A stretch of 64,000 bases of DNA from Streptomyces sp. NBC_01197 (GCF_036010505.1 NZ_CP108569.1:1924001-1988000); one strand, 5' to 3'. Positions 44,901 through 52,845 are shown, numbered from the stretch's first letter. Made by a program: numbers and translations. Notes: a model not told the origin generated them from the letters alone.

Positions 44901-45813
44901 CCTTGGGCTCGATGCCGATCGTACGGAACGCGACTGCGCCGTCCTGCCAGTCGACGGTCTTGTCACCGTTGGCGTCCGGGGTGACGACGACCTTCGCCCA
45001 GGGCAGGTTGTTCCCGGTCTCCGGCTTGGCCGCGCCCGCGCCCCGGTAGGTCCACTGTCCGGACCGGACGCCGACCCGGACGCTGCCGTCGGCCTCCTTC
45101 TGCGCCTGGTGCCAGAAGCGGGCCGCGTCGCCGTTGGTGGCGCCGGCCGGCTTGTCGTACGAGGAGTTGGACTCGACGGCCGCGGCGAGCTGCCCGGTGC
45201 TGACGATGGCGTACGTCGCCCCGACCGGCGAGGCGTCGGCCTTGGTGTCCGCTGTGACCTTGCCGAAGACATCGGCGGTACGGGTCGAATCCGCGTCGAG
45301 CCGGGTGAAGGCGGTGGCGGCTCCCGCGTCGTCGGACCCCACCGAGACCAGGTCGTGGCCGGGGATGTCGATGGTCCCGACCCGGAACGCCGCGGTGTCC
45401 CGTACGGCGGTCACCTTGAACGTGGTGACGCGTCCCGAGACGGAGAGCTTCGCGTCGATCTCGACCCCGGCCAGGGCTGCGAAGGTGAGGGTGTATGCGG
45501 CGGACGCGGCCCGGACGACGGGCGCGCCCTTCACCTGGACCGGGTACGGCTTGCCGTTGAGGGTGACTGCGGTGACCGGCTGCGTACTGCCGAGCAGCCG
45601 CGATCCGGTGGTGCGGTCGGTGTACGAGACGACCCGCGGGAAGTCCCTGGCGACGGCGACCGAGAGCTGGGCCGAGCCGATGACGGCCGCGCCCCCGGCG
45701 GCTCCGGTCGCGGGCGCGGTGGTGGCGGAGGCGGACGGGAGGGGCCCGGCCAGGGCGAATACGGCGGAGGACGCGGCGACGAGCGCGCGGACGGATCTGA
45801 ATCTTCGGGACAT
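41962..45813 (-). CDS. Secreted endo-alpha-N-acetylgalactosaminidase (GH101)
   Basis: A 1283-residue extracellular enzyme of glycoside hydrolase family 101, which releases the Gal-GalNAc disaccharide from O-glycosylated mucin-type proteins. A signal peptide (MSRRFRSVRALVAASSAVFA...) opens it. A beta-supersandwich precedes the catalytic barrel with LLYLDVYYTHGW (nucleophile Asp) and EFEGWTGET. Beta-sandwich and carbohydrate-binding modules follow, then an NPCBM-type domain near the C-terminus (YASDLDWTSMVNGWG to VDLVTGDGGDG). The ATG at 45813 gives a good signal peptide. It is transcribed towards PL8, 210 bp away. Confidence 0.92.
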   Translation of the reverse strand: MSRRFRSVRALVAASSAVFALAGPLPSASATTAPATGAAGGAAVIGSAQLSVAVARDFPRVVSYTDRTTGSRLLGSTQPVTAVTLNGKPYPVQVKGAPVVRAASAAYTLTFAALAGVEIDAKLSVSGRVTTFKVTAVRDTAAFRVGTIDIPGHDLVSVGSDDAGAATAFTRLDADSTRTADVFGKVTADTKADASPVGATYAIVSTGQLAAAVESNSSYDKPAGATNGDAARFWHQAQKEADGSVRVGVRSGQWTYRGAGAAKPETGNNLPWAKVVVTPDANGDKTVDWQDGAVAFRTIGIEPKGGNETPDRVITHIPFNFASQATHPFLRTLDDVKRISLATDGLGQLALLKGYQSEGHDSAHPDYGGNYNTRAGGLTDLNKLLKDGKKWGATFGAHINATEAYPVAHHFDDSLVDKGAQGWNWLDQSYYIDQRHDINSGDLAARLQQLRNETDPNLSLLYLDVYYTHGWIADKTAEAVREQGWNLASEWADKFERDTLWSHWANDLDYGDAHNKGLNSKIIRFIRNDEKDVWNNDPVLGQTAIQEFEGWTGETNWTKFYDTVWQKDLPAKYLQHQKITRWDGNDITFTGGVTGTVKDGRRAVYDHGRQVIDGTGYLIPWDGGKKLYHYNEAGGTTSWEVPGSGAYTVYKLTDNGRTSVGTVKPVKGRITLTAAAGQPYVLYPDHAPKQADPRWGQDTLVRDPGFNDAKLSDWQRTGTAVRATDSQGRNSAALSGSGTAAVSQQLKGLKPGARYSASAWIEVQPGGSRRTTLSAGGKSVAVERSTAKNMVAASDWHGTYFQRAAVNFTAPGNGATTLRIEAAKGSAATVRLDDIRVVANAPTVRAGTVASEDFEHVDQGWGPFLKGDAGGDTDPRTHIAQKHAPYTQAGWNGKAIDDVVGDGQSLKSHEENTGLVYRTAPWTVPMAEGHAYQVQFDYQSSDAGAYAWVDGYDRASGSGAASVETRSTPIGRQRTTGHFSEQLTAGCGDTFTGLRKAEGAPDGADFVLDNFTVTDLGPASGQAACGTLSVDPAGQTLEPGAKNEVSATFTNYEATAATGVSVSLDLPHGWQAEPAGPVTFDTVAPGAKATGSWQVTPPVDAAYQPYELRSTGSYTVGGSTRKLTASASVRTLPPPPTEDSYASDLDWTSMVNGWGPAEKDMDNGETAAGDGTPLTIGGKVYAKGLGTASPGTIRYYLGGRCTSFTAQAGLDSSQGTRGSVQLSVVADGTEKVKSPVLKGADGAWPLTADVTGAKYVDLVTGDGGDGPGNDHADWGDARFHCGG

Positions 45814-45833
45814 GGTCACTGGGTATCCGCGCC

Positions 45834-45893
45834 TGACCACCCGGTCAACGCCCAACGCCCCCGCGGACAGCGGCAGTCCAACAGCCGCTGTCC
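45834..45893. promoter_or_regulatory. Inverted repeats upstream of GH101
   Basis: TGACC-ACCC-GGTCA (45834-45847) begins 21 bp before the GH101 start. GGACAGCGG (45865-45873) is repeated in inverted orientation as CCGCTGTCC (45885-45893). Both lie in the spacer to the decayed sigma gene and are candidate operators. Confidence 0.4.
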
Positions 45894-45980
45894 GAAAGTC
45901 CAAGCCGGTGCGGGGAAGAACCGGTGCGGCATCAAGCAACGTCCGGGAACCTTCGGCCGGTTGCCGGACACGTACACAGC

Positions 45981-46355
45981 ATGGAACTGAACAACGCCGG
46001 TCCCGCCGTACCGGTCGGAGGGACATCTGACCGGGAGCTGTGGGCGAGGGCCGTCGACGGCGACCGGGAGGCGTTCGGCCAGATCTTCGACCGTCATGGG
46101 AAGACCGTCTACAACTACCTGTTCCGGCGGACGGCCGACTGGTCCGAGGCTGAAGACCTCACGTCGACCGTGTTCTTGCATGCCTGGCGCCGGCGATCGG
46201 AGACGGTGCTTGACCGCGACTCGGCTCTGCCGTGGCCTGCGGCTCCTTCCGATCGTGATCTGCCGAACCACCGGCGGACCCGAGAGGAGCTACTGATGAA
46301 GGTCGGTCCAGAGGACAACCGTGCTTCGCTGCGACGCGGATGGGAGTGCCGCTAG
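45981..46355 (+). pseudogene. Decayed sigma-70-family (ECF-like) sigma factor gene
   Basis: The first ~80 residues are a good sigma region 2: RELWARAVDGDREAFGQIFDRHGKTVYNYLFRRTADWSEAEDLTS..., in which the promoter-melting segment is preserved. After VLDRDSALPW, where functional members continue into a linker and region 4, the reading frame jumps to PAAPSDRDLPNHRRTREELL and runs on into the next gene's start. Region 4, which recognises the -35 element, is missing. An internal deletion of about 100 codons is the simplest explanation. It might still bind core polymerase but could not recognise a normal promoter. Confidence 0.7.
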
Positions 46356-47119
46356 GTGTTGCCGCCGGGGTCGCGGCGGTGAGCGTCGCGGCCGTGGCCG
46401 TCTTCAGCGGGGCAGGGGATGCCAAGCCGCTTCTCGCCGGCCCCGCCGGAAACCCGACGAGCGCCGTCGCGTCACCGAGTCCGAGCACAATGCGCGGCTC
46501 CACGTCGGGCGGAGCCGGCTCGGCGCCGTCGTCGGCCCGTACGGATTCCGCCCCGGACGCATTCACCATCACCAGCGGGGCGACGACCCCGATCGACGCC
46601 GGGACCGTCGCCAAGATCCTGGCCTCCTGCCTGGGTTCGGATGCATCGCGCTACCACGCGGTGGCCGCGGCCCGCGCTCCCGTCGCCTCGCAGGACGGGG
46701 ACGGCGTGGTCATCGCCGTCAACTCCGCCGATCAGTACGTGCAGTGCCAGTCGAAGGGCGACAAGGGCAACAGCCAGGATTCCCCGCCCACGTTCATCAA
46801 CAATCGCCTGTGGGGCACCGGCCATACGATCGAGTATTTCGACTCCGTTCGCGAGCCCGTCGGCCAGGGGCGATACCTCATGCTGGGCGCCGGGCACTAC
46901 AAATCCAACATTGCCAAGATCGCCATCAGCTACGGCGACGACCCGAAGCAGTACCCGGCGGTCATGGCGGGCGGCGCGTTCGTCTACGCGGCGGCTCGCT
47001 CCACCGACAACCCCGGCCCGCAGTATGCGGGCCCGAGCCCCTACGTCCATGCCTTCAACGCGTCGGGCGAGGAGATCTACAACCAGAAGAAGGACCCGCA
47101 CTTCACCGACCAGCAGTAA
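46340..47119 (+). CDS. Membrane-anchored extracytoplasmic protein, probable sigma-factor partner remnant
   Basis: A 259-residue product with one membrane segment at its N-terminus (GVPLGVAAGVAAVSVAAVAVF), a Ser/Pro-rich linker and an extracytoplasmic domain I do not recognise (KILASCLGSDASRYH, NNRLWGTGHTIEYFDS). A short in-frame piece starting ATG at 46296 (MKVGPEDNRASLRR) reads like its natural N-terminus but is in another frame, so a frameshift near 46335 probably separated them. The pairing of an ECF-type sigma gene with such a protein suggests a former sigma/anti-sigma pair. Confidence 0.55.
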   Translation: MGVPLGVAAGVAAVSVAAVAVFSGAGDAKPLLAGPAGNPTSAVASPSPSTMRGSTSGGAGSAPSSARTDSAPDAFTITSGATTPIDAGTVAKILASCLGSDASRYHAVAAARAPVASQDGDGVVIAVNSADQYVQCQSKGDKGNSQDSPPTFINNRLWGTGHTIEYFDSVREPVGQGRYLMLGAGHYKSNIAKIAISYGDDPKQYPAVMAGGAFVYAAARSTDNPGPQYAGPSPYVHAFNASGEEIYNQKKDPHFTDQQ

Positions 47120-47430
47120 GCCGGCCCGCGGCGCTTCATCGACCCGGTGGAGGACCAGGAGGCCCGGCGCCTGATACGAGAACGGCGGCATCCTGAATTA
47201 CGACCCGTTCGCCGTCACCATTGGTGACTGGATCAGATGCGTGAAGGCGGTCTGGCCGGACTGTGGGCCGCCTTTGGGAGCGGCCCACAGGTTGTCACGT
47301 CTGACTGATCCGCCAGATCTGCACGAGGCAGTACTGGTCCTCGCCATCGAGTTCCGCTTCATGGCCGAGTGGTGGTCTCCCCAGGGCCTGGGAACCCGCT
47401 GAGCGGTGAGACAAACGGGCCCTTCTTACC
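47120..47430 (+). other. Possible gene remnant
   Basis: An open rightward frame without a start (about 47198-47402) reads YDPFAVTIGDWIRCVKAVWP and LHEAVLVLAIEFRFMAEWW, and has codon use of a protein-like kind. I cannot identify it. It abuts the MITE on its right and is probably debris from earlier rearrangement. Confidence 0.25.
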
Positions 47431-47596
47431 TAAGGGCTGTCCCGCAATTCCCGGCGGGCGCGCGACGACAGCTACGGCACCTCGCCGCGTTGCCGGAACG
47501 TCCACATACATCCAGTATGCGGACGTCCCTCCGCCTTGCGATGCACCGCATCTGACGCCGCGCGCTGATCCACCAGGAATTGCGGGACAGCCCTTA
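47431..47596. mobile_element. MITE-like element with 21-bp perfect terminal inverted repeats
   Basis: The 21-bp ends begin TAAGGGCTGTCCCGCAATTC and are exact inverse complements (47431-47451 and 47576-47596). The ~124-bp interior has no transposase. Elements with the GGGCTGTCCCGCAATTCC end are familiar to me as dispersed Streptomyces repeats. The right end supplies the stop codon of the adjacent secreted-peptidase gene. Confidence 0.85.
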
Positions 47597-48103
47597 GCAG
47601 CCGCCGCAGTTGTAGAACGTGACGTCCCAGTGGCTGCCCTCGTCCGCGTACACATTGCCAGCGCCGGACTTCCACTGCGGGTAGCCGTCACCGCGCAGGC
47701 CGATGTACGTGAAGGTGTTCTTGACGTAGTTCGTCAGGCAGGTGGTCTTGGCGATGTCGAGCTTGTAGCCGTTCCAGTGCGAGTACGTGCCGGACGCGTG
47801 GCCCGTCTCGGTGCCTCCGGTGATGTTCATCGCGCAGCCGAGCGCCCCCTTCAGCGTCTGGGCGCCCTGCGCGGTGGCCAGGTTGAGCTGGTCGAAGGAG
47901 GTGCAGGTGGCGACGTTCCGGTCGGAGCAGCCGCCGGACGACGACCAGGTGATGCCGGATGAGCGGAACATCGACGTGGCGGTGGCGTGACTGATCTTCG
48001 TCACGGCGAAGGCGTCGGTGGCGCCTCCGAGGACGCCGACGCCGGGCGCGAAGAGGACACCGAGGACGAGCGTGAGTGCGGCGAGAACCGGGCGGAGTTT
48101 CAT
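47594..48103 (-). CDS. Secreted small M15-like peptidase
   Basis: A 169-residue secreted protein. The signal peptide (MKLRPVLAALTLVLGVLFAPG) ends near AFAVT. The mature part has SHWNGYKLDI, which fits the SxHxxGxxxD zinc motif of M15 (D-Ala-D-Ala carboxypeptidase/endolysin) peptidases, and SHWDVTFYNCGGC near the end, which would supply the third ligand. Four Cys probably form disulfides. It is likely to act on peptidoglycan cross-bridges, but this is a fold-motif inference. AGGAGG precedes the ATG at 48103. The TAA stop is formed by the first bases of a MITE. Confidence 0.6.
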   Translation of the reverse strand: MKLRPVLAALTLVLGVLFAPGVGVLGGATDAFAVTKISHATATSMFRSSGITWSSSGGCSDRNVATCTSFDQLNLATAQGAQTLKGALGCAMNITGGTETGHASGTYSHWNGYKLDIAKTTCLTNYVKNTFTYIGLRGDGYPQWKSGAGNVYADEGSHWDVTFYNCGGC

Positions 48104-48423
48104 TGGGGATTCCTCCTGCTGATGACTGCGAGGACAGCGATGACTGCATTGAGTGCGATGTCGGCGTTGTTCGCGTTGCCTGTGGGGCCGCTGTGCAGGT
48201 GGAGCGGGACAGATAGTGCCGTAGTTCTACGCGCGTCGCCAGAGGGCCGTCACCGTGCATCGCACACCGATCCGCGCGCTCGCCTCCGCACCCGTCGTCG
48301 AAGATGTTGAATTTTGAACCAGATGCCCTTACAGTGAATCCCGTCGAAGGTTGAAGGTTAAACAACCACCTTGGACGCCACCTGTGCACTCACCCCCGCA
48401 CCACCCGTCCCCGAGGAGGAGCC
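48104..48423. promoter_or_regulatory. Divergent spacer, M15-like gene and yceI
   Basis: No gene is evident in these 320 bp. The 48300-48370 stretch is AT-richer with the direct repeat GAAGGTTGAAGGTT and probably contains the yceI promoter. GAGGAG lies just before the yceI ATG. Confidence 0.4.
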
Positions 48424-49035
48424 ATGGCTCTGTTCAACCGCAAGTCCCCCACCGCCCCGGCCGCCACCGCCACCACCCTCCCGGTGGACCCCGCCCTGGC
48501 CGCCCTGTCCGGTGACTACAGCATCGACCCGGCGCACAGCGCCATCAGCTTCACCGTGCGCCACGCCATGGTGACCAACGTGCGCGGCTCCTTCACCGAG
48601 CACGAGGGCACGCTGCACCTGGACGGCACCGACCCGTCGAAGTCCACCGCGGCCATCGACATCCGGATCGAGAGCATCGACACCGGTATCGCCGACCGCG
48701 ACGGCCACCTGCGCAGCGGCGATTTCTTCGACGCCGAGCAGTTCCCGCACATGACGTTCCGTTCCACGCGCGCCGAGCAGCTCGGCGGCGACACGTACCG
48801 CATCGTCGGCGACCTGACCATCAAGGGCGTCACGAAGCCGCTCGCCATCGACCTGGAGTTCAACGGCTCGGCCACCGACGTCTACGGAAACCAGCGCGTC
48901 GGCTTCGAGGGCAGCACCGAGATCCTGCGCTCCGACTGGGGCCTGACCTGGAACGCCGCCCTGGAGACCGGTGGCGTCATGGTCAGCGACAAGGTCAAGC
49001 TGGCCTTCGACATCTCGGCGATCAAGTCCGCCTGA
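48424..49035 (+). CDS. YceI-family protein
   Basis: A 203-residue protein of the YceI lipocalin-like family, which binds polyisoprenoid or other amphiphilic molecules. The barrel begins GDYSIDPAHSAISFTVRHAMV and includes GDFFDAEQFPHMTFRST and KGVTKPLAIDLEFNG. No signal peptide is visible, so it is likely cytoplasmic, as is common for Streptomyces YceI proteins. Transcribed alone; GAGGAG upstream. Confidence 0.93.
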   Translation: MALFNRKSPTAPAATATTLPVDPALAALSGDYSIDPAHSAISFTVRHAMVTNVRGSFTEHEGTLHLDGTDPSKSTAAIDIRIESIDTGIADRDGHLRSGDFFDAEQFPHMTFRSTRAEQLGGDTYRIVGDLTIKGVTKPLAIDLEFNGSATDVYGNQRVGFEGSTEILRSDWGLTWNAALETGGVMVSDKVKLAFDISAIKSA

Positions 49036-49118
49036 TCACGGGCCCGTTACCGCCCCTCGTGTACGCCGGTGCGCCGCGACCCGTTCCCGGGTGGCGGCGC
49101 ACCGGCGCGAGCCCGCCT

Positions 49119-49270
49119 CTCCACCGTCAGAGCTGCAGCGGCGGCGACGGCAACTGCGCAGAAGTCGCCGCCCACCCCGTGCCATCCACGTCCGTGATTC
49201 CAAGGCCGCCAACGGTCCTGTCCTGACCGGCACCCCGCAGGCCTGGGCCGCCTTCCTCGCCGAGCGCTGT
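49119..49270 (+). pseudogene. DUF397 gene fragment with a frameshift
   Basis: In one frame 49131-49176 reads SCSGGDGNCAEVAAHP, and from 49181 the next frame continues AIHVRDSKAANGPVLTGTPQ then AWAAFL. Together they make a nearly complete DUF397 domain, the small protein usually encoded next to an XRE-type regulator (BldB/WhiJ systems) in Streptomyces. The frame is broken between 49176 and 49181, and neither a start nor a partner regulator is present nearby. The remaining sequence between yceI and the lipoprotein gene (to 49435) holds nothing else I can identify. Confidence 0.7.
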
Positions 49271-49435
49271 CTCGGTCTGCGGCGTCAGGTCCCCTTGTTA
49301 CCAAGTGCGGACAGAACCCGGCGAACAACCCCTCCCCGGGCTCCATCTCACAGGGTGTAGCTAACAGAAGATCCGGTCGGCCGCCCTGTGGGAGCAGGCG
49401 GAAGGGCCGGGCTTTGACACCCGTGGGGGATTTCC

Positions 49436-50128
49436 ATGATGACCACTCGCCGCACCCGCCGTACCGCCCGTTCCGCCGGGCTGGTGGCCGTCGCCGCCGC
49501 TGCGGCGTTCTCGCTGACCGCCTGCCAGAGCGGGGGCGAGGACGCCGCCGGCCCGGAGAAGAAGGACTCCGTCTCCATCGCCGACTCCACCGGCAACGGC
49601 GCCGCGCACAGCGACTCCCGGACCAGTGCGGAAAAGACCAGCGCGGACAAGACCGGCGCGGACAACTCCCAGACCACGGCCAGGACCCGGACCACGACCG
49701 AGACCACGGCGTCCCCGATCCACACCCAGCCTCTGCCGGACGGCAGCACGGCCAAGATCTACCAGGTCGGCCCCCAGCACTACCTCGCCAAGCTCGTCCA
49801 CAAGGGTGAGGTCTTCGCCACCCTGGAGACGCCCGAGCAGGACGCCGACGCCGGGCTCGACGCCAATGACATGTTCGTCGTGCTCACGCTGGGCGGCGAG
49901 GTCCACGCCTGGATGGGTGGCGGGCACCAGGGGCCGGGCACGTTCAAGCTCGCGGGCGGCTGGAAGACCAAGGTCACGAAGCTCGGCGAGGGCAAGTACC
50001 GCGCGCAGATCATCGGCCACGACGGCGTGGACGCCACGCTGAACGCGAACCAGCACGACACCGGGGTCGACGCCAACGGCATCTACATCGTGCTCAGTTC
50101 CGGCGGTGTGATCAGCGCCCACGCGTAG
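49436..50128 (+). CDS. Lipoprotein of unknown function with internal repeat
   Basis: A 230-residue predicted lipoprotein. The Arg-rich start and hydrophobic helix (AGLVAVAAAAAFSL) end in the lipobox LTAC. A Ser/Thr/Asp/Glu-rich linker of about 70 residues follows. The globular part contains two related segments, GLDANDMFVVLTLGGEVHAW and GVDANGIYIVLSSGG, each preceded by a short strand pair. I know no function. GGGGGA precedes the ATG at 49436; a second ATG follows immediately. Confidence 0.72.
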   Translation: MMTTRRTRRTARSAGLVAVAAAAAFSLTACQSGGEDAAGPEKKDSVSIADSTGNGAAHSDSRTSAEKTSADKTGADNSQTTARTRTTTETTASPIHTQPLPDGSTAKIYQVGPQHYLAKLVHKGEVFATLETPEQDADAGLDANDMFVVLTLGGEVHAWMGGGHQGPGTFKLAGGWKTKVTKLGEGKYRAQIIGHDGVDATLNANQHDTGVDANGIYIVLSSGGVISAHA

Positions 50129-50187
50129 TCATCCGCACCATCTGCCCGGCTGTGCGGTGGAGTTGCGTCCGATGGCGGCTCCACCGC

Positions 50188-51663
50188 TCACCCGTGGATG
50201 GCGGGCACCGTCACCCGGCCACCGTCCGCCTGCGCCGCGTCCTTCGGTACGGCCTTGATCGCCACCGTCGTCACCATCGCCACGGCAAGCAGTCCGCACG
50301 AGGCCCACAGCGCGGGCTCGTACCGGCCCGAGCCGTGCGCGCCGCCGCCGGCCGCGACCGTGATCAGGGCGGAGGCCAGCGCCGTACCGAGTGAGGCGCC
50401 GATCCCGAAGCAGGCACCGTTCAGGCCGGGCAGCGCGCCCTTCTGGTCATCGGGGGACGAGAGGACGGCCAGGCCGTTGAGGGCGGTGATGCTCAGGCCG
50501 TTGTACGTGATCCCGAGCACCGCGAGCGCGGCAGCGAAGATCCACTGATGGGTCATGAACGGCACCGCGACAACGAACGCGATCAGGGAACCGGCAGAGC
50601 CGAGGACCACGCTGCGGCGCCAGCCGATCCGCGGGCCGAGTATGCCCGCGAGAGGAGCGCCGATCACGCCGATGGCCTGGGCCGGTGTCGCGAACAGCAG
50701 CGCCGAGTGTGTCGCGCTCATGCCGTAGCCGGCCTGCGGGTCCTGGGTGAACAGCGGCACGGTGAGCGTGAGCGCCCCGAAGGCGCCGGCCAGGGTCAGC
50801 ACGGTCGTGGCCAGTAGTGGCCAGGCGCGGCGCGAGACGAGGAGCTTCGTGTCGATGACGGCGTCGCCGGTGCCCCGGCCCGCCGGCGCGAACGCGACCA
50901 GAGAGGCGAGGCCGCCCAGCACACAGACCCCGGTCGGCACGGAGAGCCAGCCCCATGACTCGCCCTGCGCCAGGCCGATCAGCACGCCCGTCAGCCCGAC
51001 GGCCAGGAGTGAGGTGCCGCGCCAGTCCATACGGCCCGTCGCGGTCGGTGGCGTCGCGGGGACGGTCCGGTACACGGCGAGGGTGCCTCCCACCGACACC
51101 ACGAGACCGGCCAGAAAGATGCCACGGAAGCCGACAGTGTCCGCGAGGCGGCCGCCGAAGACCGCGTCCACGCCCGCGAAACCGCCGTTGACAGCGGTGA
51201 TGATGCCTGCGGCGCGGCCGAAGCCCTTGGCCGAGAGGGTGTCGTCCAGGGTCAGGAACGCCAGGGTGAACAGCGCGGCGGAGAAGCCCTGGAGGACGCG
51301 CCCCACGAGGAACACCCCGATATCGGGGGCCGCCGCGCAGGCGATGTCGCCCGCGATGACCAGGAAGCAGCCCAGCAGCATCATCGGTTTGCGGCCCCGG
51401 TAGTCGCTGAGCCGGGCCAGGGTGACCTGCCCGACCGCCGCGAACAGGAAGAACAGGGTCTGCGAGAGTCCGACGAGCCCGCTGGTGGTGTGCAGCCGGC
51501 GCATGACGTCGGGGAGGGCCGGGCTGAGCATGGTGGCGTTGAGCTGGTAGCCGAGCACGGCCAGCGCCAGCGCCAGCAGCATTCCGGGACGGCTGTCGGA
51601 CCCGCCGGACCTGCCGGACCTGTCGGACCGTGGCGTCTCCGGGCGGTCAGCACACGTCGGCAT
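50188..51663 (-). CDS. MFS transporter
   Basis: A 491-residue major-facilitator protein, probably a drug exporter of the 14-helix class by length. It begins after a polar N-terminus with LALALAVLGYQLNATMLSPALPDVMRRL; the loop 2-3 motif is LARLSDYRGRKPMMLLG and motif C-like residues occur in AGIITAVNGGFAG. The ATG at 51663 has AGGAGCCGCC. It is transcribed away from the GntR-type regulator across ~435 bp containing a palindrome, so regulation by that protein is likely. Confidence 0.9.
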   Translation of the reverse strand: MPTCADRPETPRSDRSGRSGGSDSRPGMLLALALAVLGYQLNATMLSPALPDVMRRLHTTSGLVGLSQTLFFLFAAVGQVTLARLSDYRGRKPMMLLGCFLVIAGDIACAAAPDIGVFLVGRVLQGFSAALFTLAFLTLDDTLSAKGFGRAAGIITAVNGGFAGVDAVFGGRLADTVGFRGIFLAGLVVSVGGTLAVYRTVPATPPTATGRMDWRGTSLLAVGLTGVLIGLAQGESWGWLSVPTGVCVLGGLASLVAFAPAGRGTGDAVIDTKLLVSRRAWPLLATTVLTLAGAFGALTLTVPLFTQDPQAGYGMSATHSALLFATPAQAIGVIGAPLAGILGPRIGWRRSVVLGSAGSLIAFVVAVPFMTHQWIFAAALAVLGITYNGLSITALNGLAVLSSPDDQKGALPGLNGACFGIGASLGTALASALITVAAGGGAHGSGRYEPALWASCGLLAVAMVTTVAIKAVPKDAAQADGGRVTVPAIHG

Positions 51664-52098
51664 GGCGGCTCCTAGGAGGGAGGGCGAAGCGGGGAGTACG
51701 GAGCGGGGCGGCCCGAGGGGCCTTCGGCGCACGGCGAAGACGGAGACGGGCGATGACGGGTGGCGGGTGGCGAGTGGCGGGGGTCGGCCCGTTCGTCCGC
51801 CACTGCCGGCCGGTTCCGCCGATGTGTGCGGAGGTGCGGCAGTCGGCGCTCCCGGGCAGCGGCACGGCCGCGCCCGGAACGCTTTTCATCCCTTGCCCGA
51901 TCACTTGTCAGACAAGGCATGGTGAAGGACTGGTCTACCTCCGCACTCGAAGAGCTGTCAAGCGCCACCCGCGCCCCGGCTCTGCCACGCCGGTCTTCCC
52001 AGCCGGACGTCAACACCGCAGCCTGTGGCCGTACTGCGTAGGCTGAGCGGCCGGGCGGCGGCAGCCGGGACAGCACGATCACACCGCAGGAGATGGCT
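51664..52098. promoter_or_regulatory. MFS/gntR spacer with GntR-type palindrome
   Basis: CTTGTC-A-GACAAG (51904-51916) is a perfect 13-bp palindrome that fits the TTGTnnnACAA pattern of GntR-family operators. The same sequence without its last base occurs at the add start. No small gene is evident in the region. Confidence 0.6.
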
Positions 52099-52845
52099 AT
52101 GGCTGACAGACAACAGCAGCGGCGCCCGGTCGTCGTCCTGTACGAACGGATCGTGGAAGCGGTCCATCAGGGCGTCTACCCGCCCGGATCCCAGCTGCCT
52201 ACCGAGCCCCGGCTCGCCGCCGACCTGGGCGTCAGCCGGCCCGCGCTGCGCGAGGCGTTGATCCTGCTCCAGGAGGACGGGGTCATCACGGTGCGGCGCG
52301 GAGTGGGCAGGACCGTGAACCATCACCCGCCACAGCGCGGCTTCGAGACCCTCAAGCCCATGGAGGAGCTGCTCGGCGGGGGTGCGGCGGTCCGTACCGT
52401 ACGACTGGCGCAGGCTCTGGAGGAGCCGACCGACTTCTCCGCGCAGCATCTGCTGCTCCCCGCGCACGGCGAGGTCCGGTTCTGGGAGAGCATGATCGAG
52501 GTCAACTCCCTGCCGTCCTGCCTCGCCCATGAGTGGGCAGCCACCGAGGAGACGCTCACCGGTCTCGGCCTCACCCCGGCGCAGGCGCTCGACGCCGCGC
52601 CCGGCGCACCGTCGACCATGCTCCGGCTACTGCTGGAAACGGGGCGGGGCATGGCGCTGAAGGGGTCGTCCACCATGGTCGCCACCATGCTCGGCAGCCG
52701 CCGCGGCGCGCAGTTCGACCGGCCGTCGGACACCCCGGCCGTGCTGGTGACGCAGGTGGTCCACGCCGGGCGGATCCCCGTTCTCGCGGCCAAGTACATG
52801 CTGCCCACCGGGGCGCCGGCGCTGCCCGTCTGGCAGTCGCGCTGA
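52099..52845 (+). CDS. GntR-family transcriptional regulator
   Basis: A ~248-residue regulator. The N-terminal winged helix is clear: VLYERIVEAVHQGVYPPGSQ and LGVSRPALREALILLQEDGVI. The C-terminal effector domain is more like the HutC/UTRA class (EVRFWESMIEVNSLPSCLAHE) than the helical FadR class. The ATG at 52099 has GCAGGAG at the correct distance; an ATG at 52093 is too close to it. The gene diverges from an MFS transporter and precedes adenosine deaminase. Candidate binding sites lie at 51904 and 52983. Confidence 0.9.
   Translation: MADRQQQRRPVVVLYERIVEAVHQGVYPPGSQLPTEPRLAADLGVSRPALREALILLQEDGVITVRRGVGRTVNHHPPQRGFETLKPMEELLGGGAAVRTVRLAQALEEPTDFSAQHLLLPAHGEVRFWESMIEVNSLPSCLAHEWAATEETLTGLGLTPAQALDAAPGAPSTMLRLLLETGRGMALKGSSTMVATMLGSRRGAQFDRPSDTPAVLVTQVVHAGRIPVLAAKYMLPTGAPALPVWQSR

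Noticed and set aside
39106..45990. A very long rightward open frame of over 2000 codons opposite PL8 and GH101.
   Set aside because: It is the antisense shadow expected in very high-GC DNA. The opposite strand has two recognisable enzymes with catalytic motifs and signal peptides, and the rightward frame has no domain and an odd Arg/Val/Gly composition.
51929..51944. ACTGGTCTA in the MFS/gntR spacer as a second DasR site.
   Set aside because: Only the left half of the consensus matches; the right half differs at most positions.
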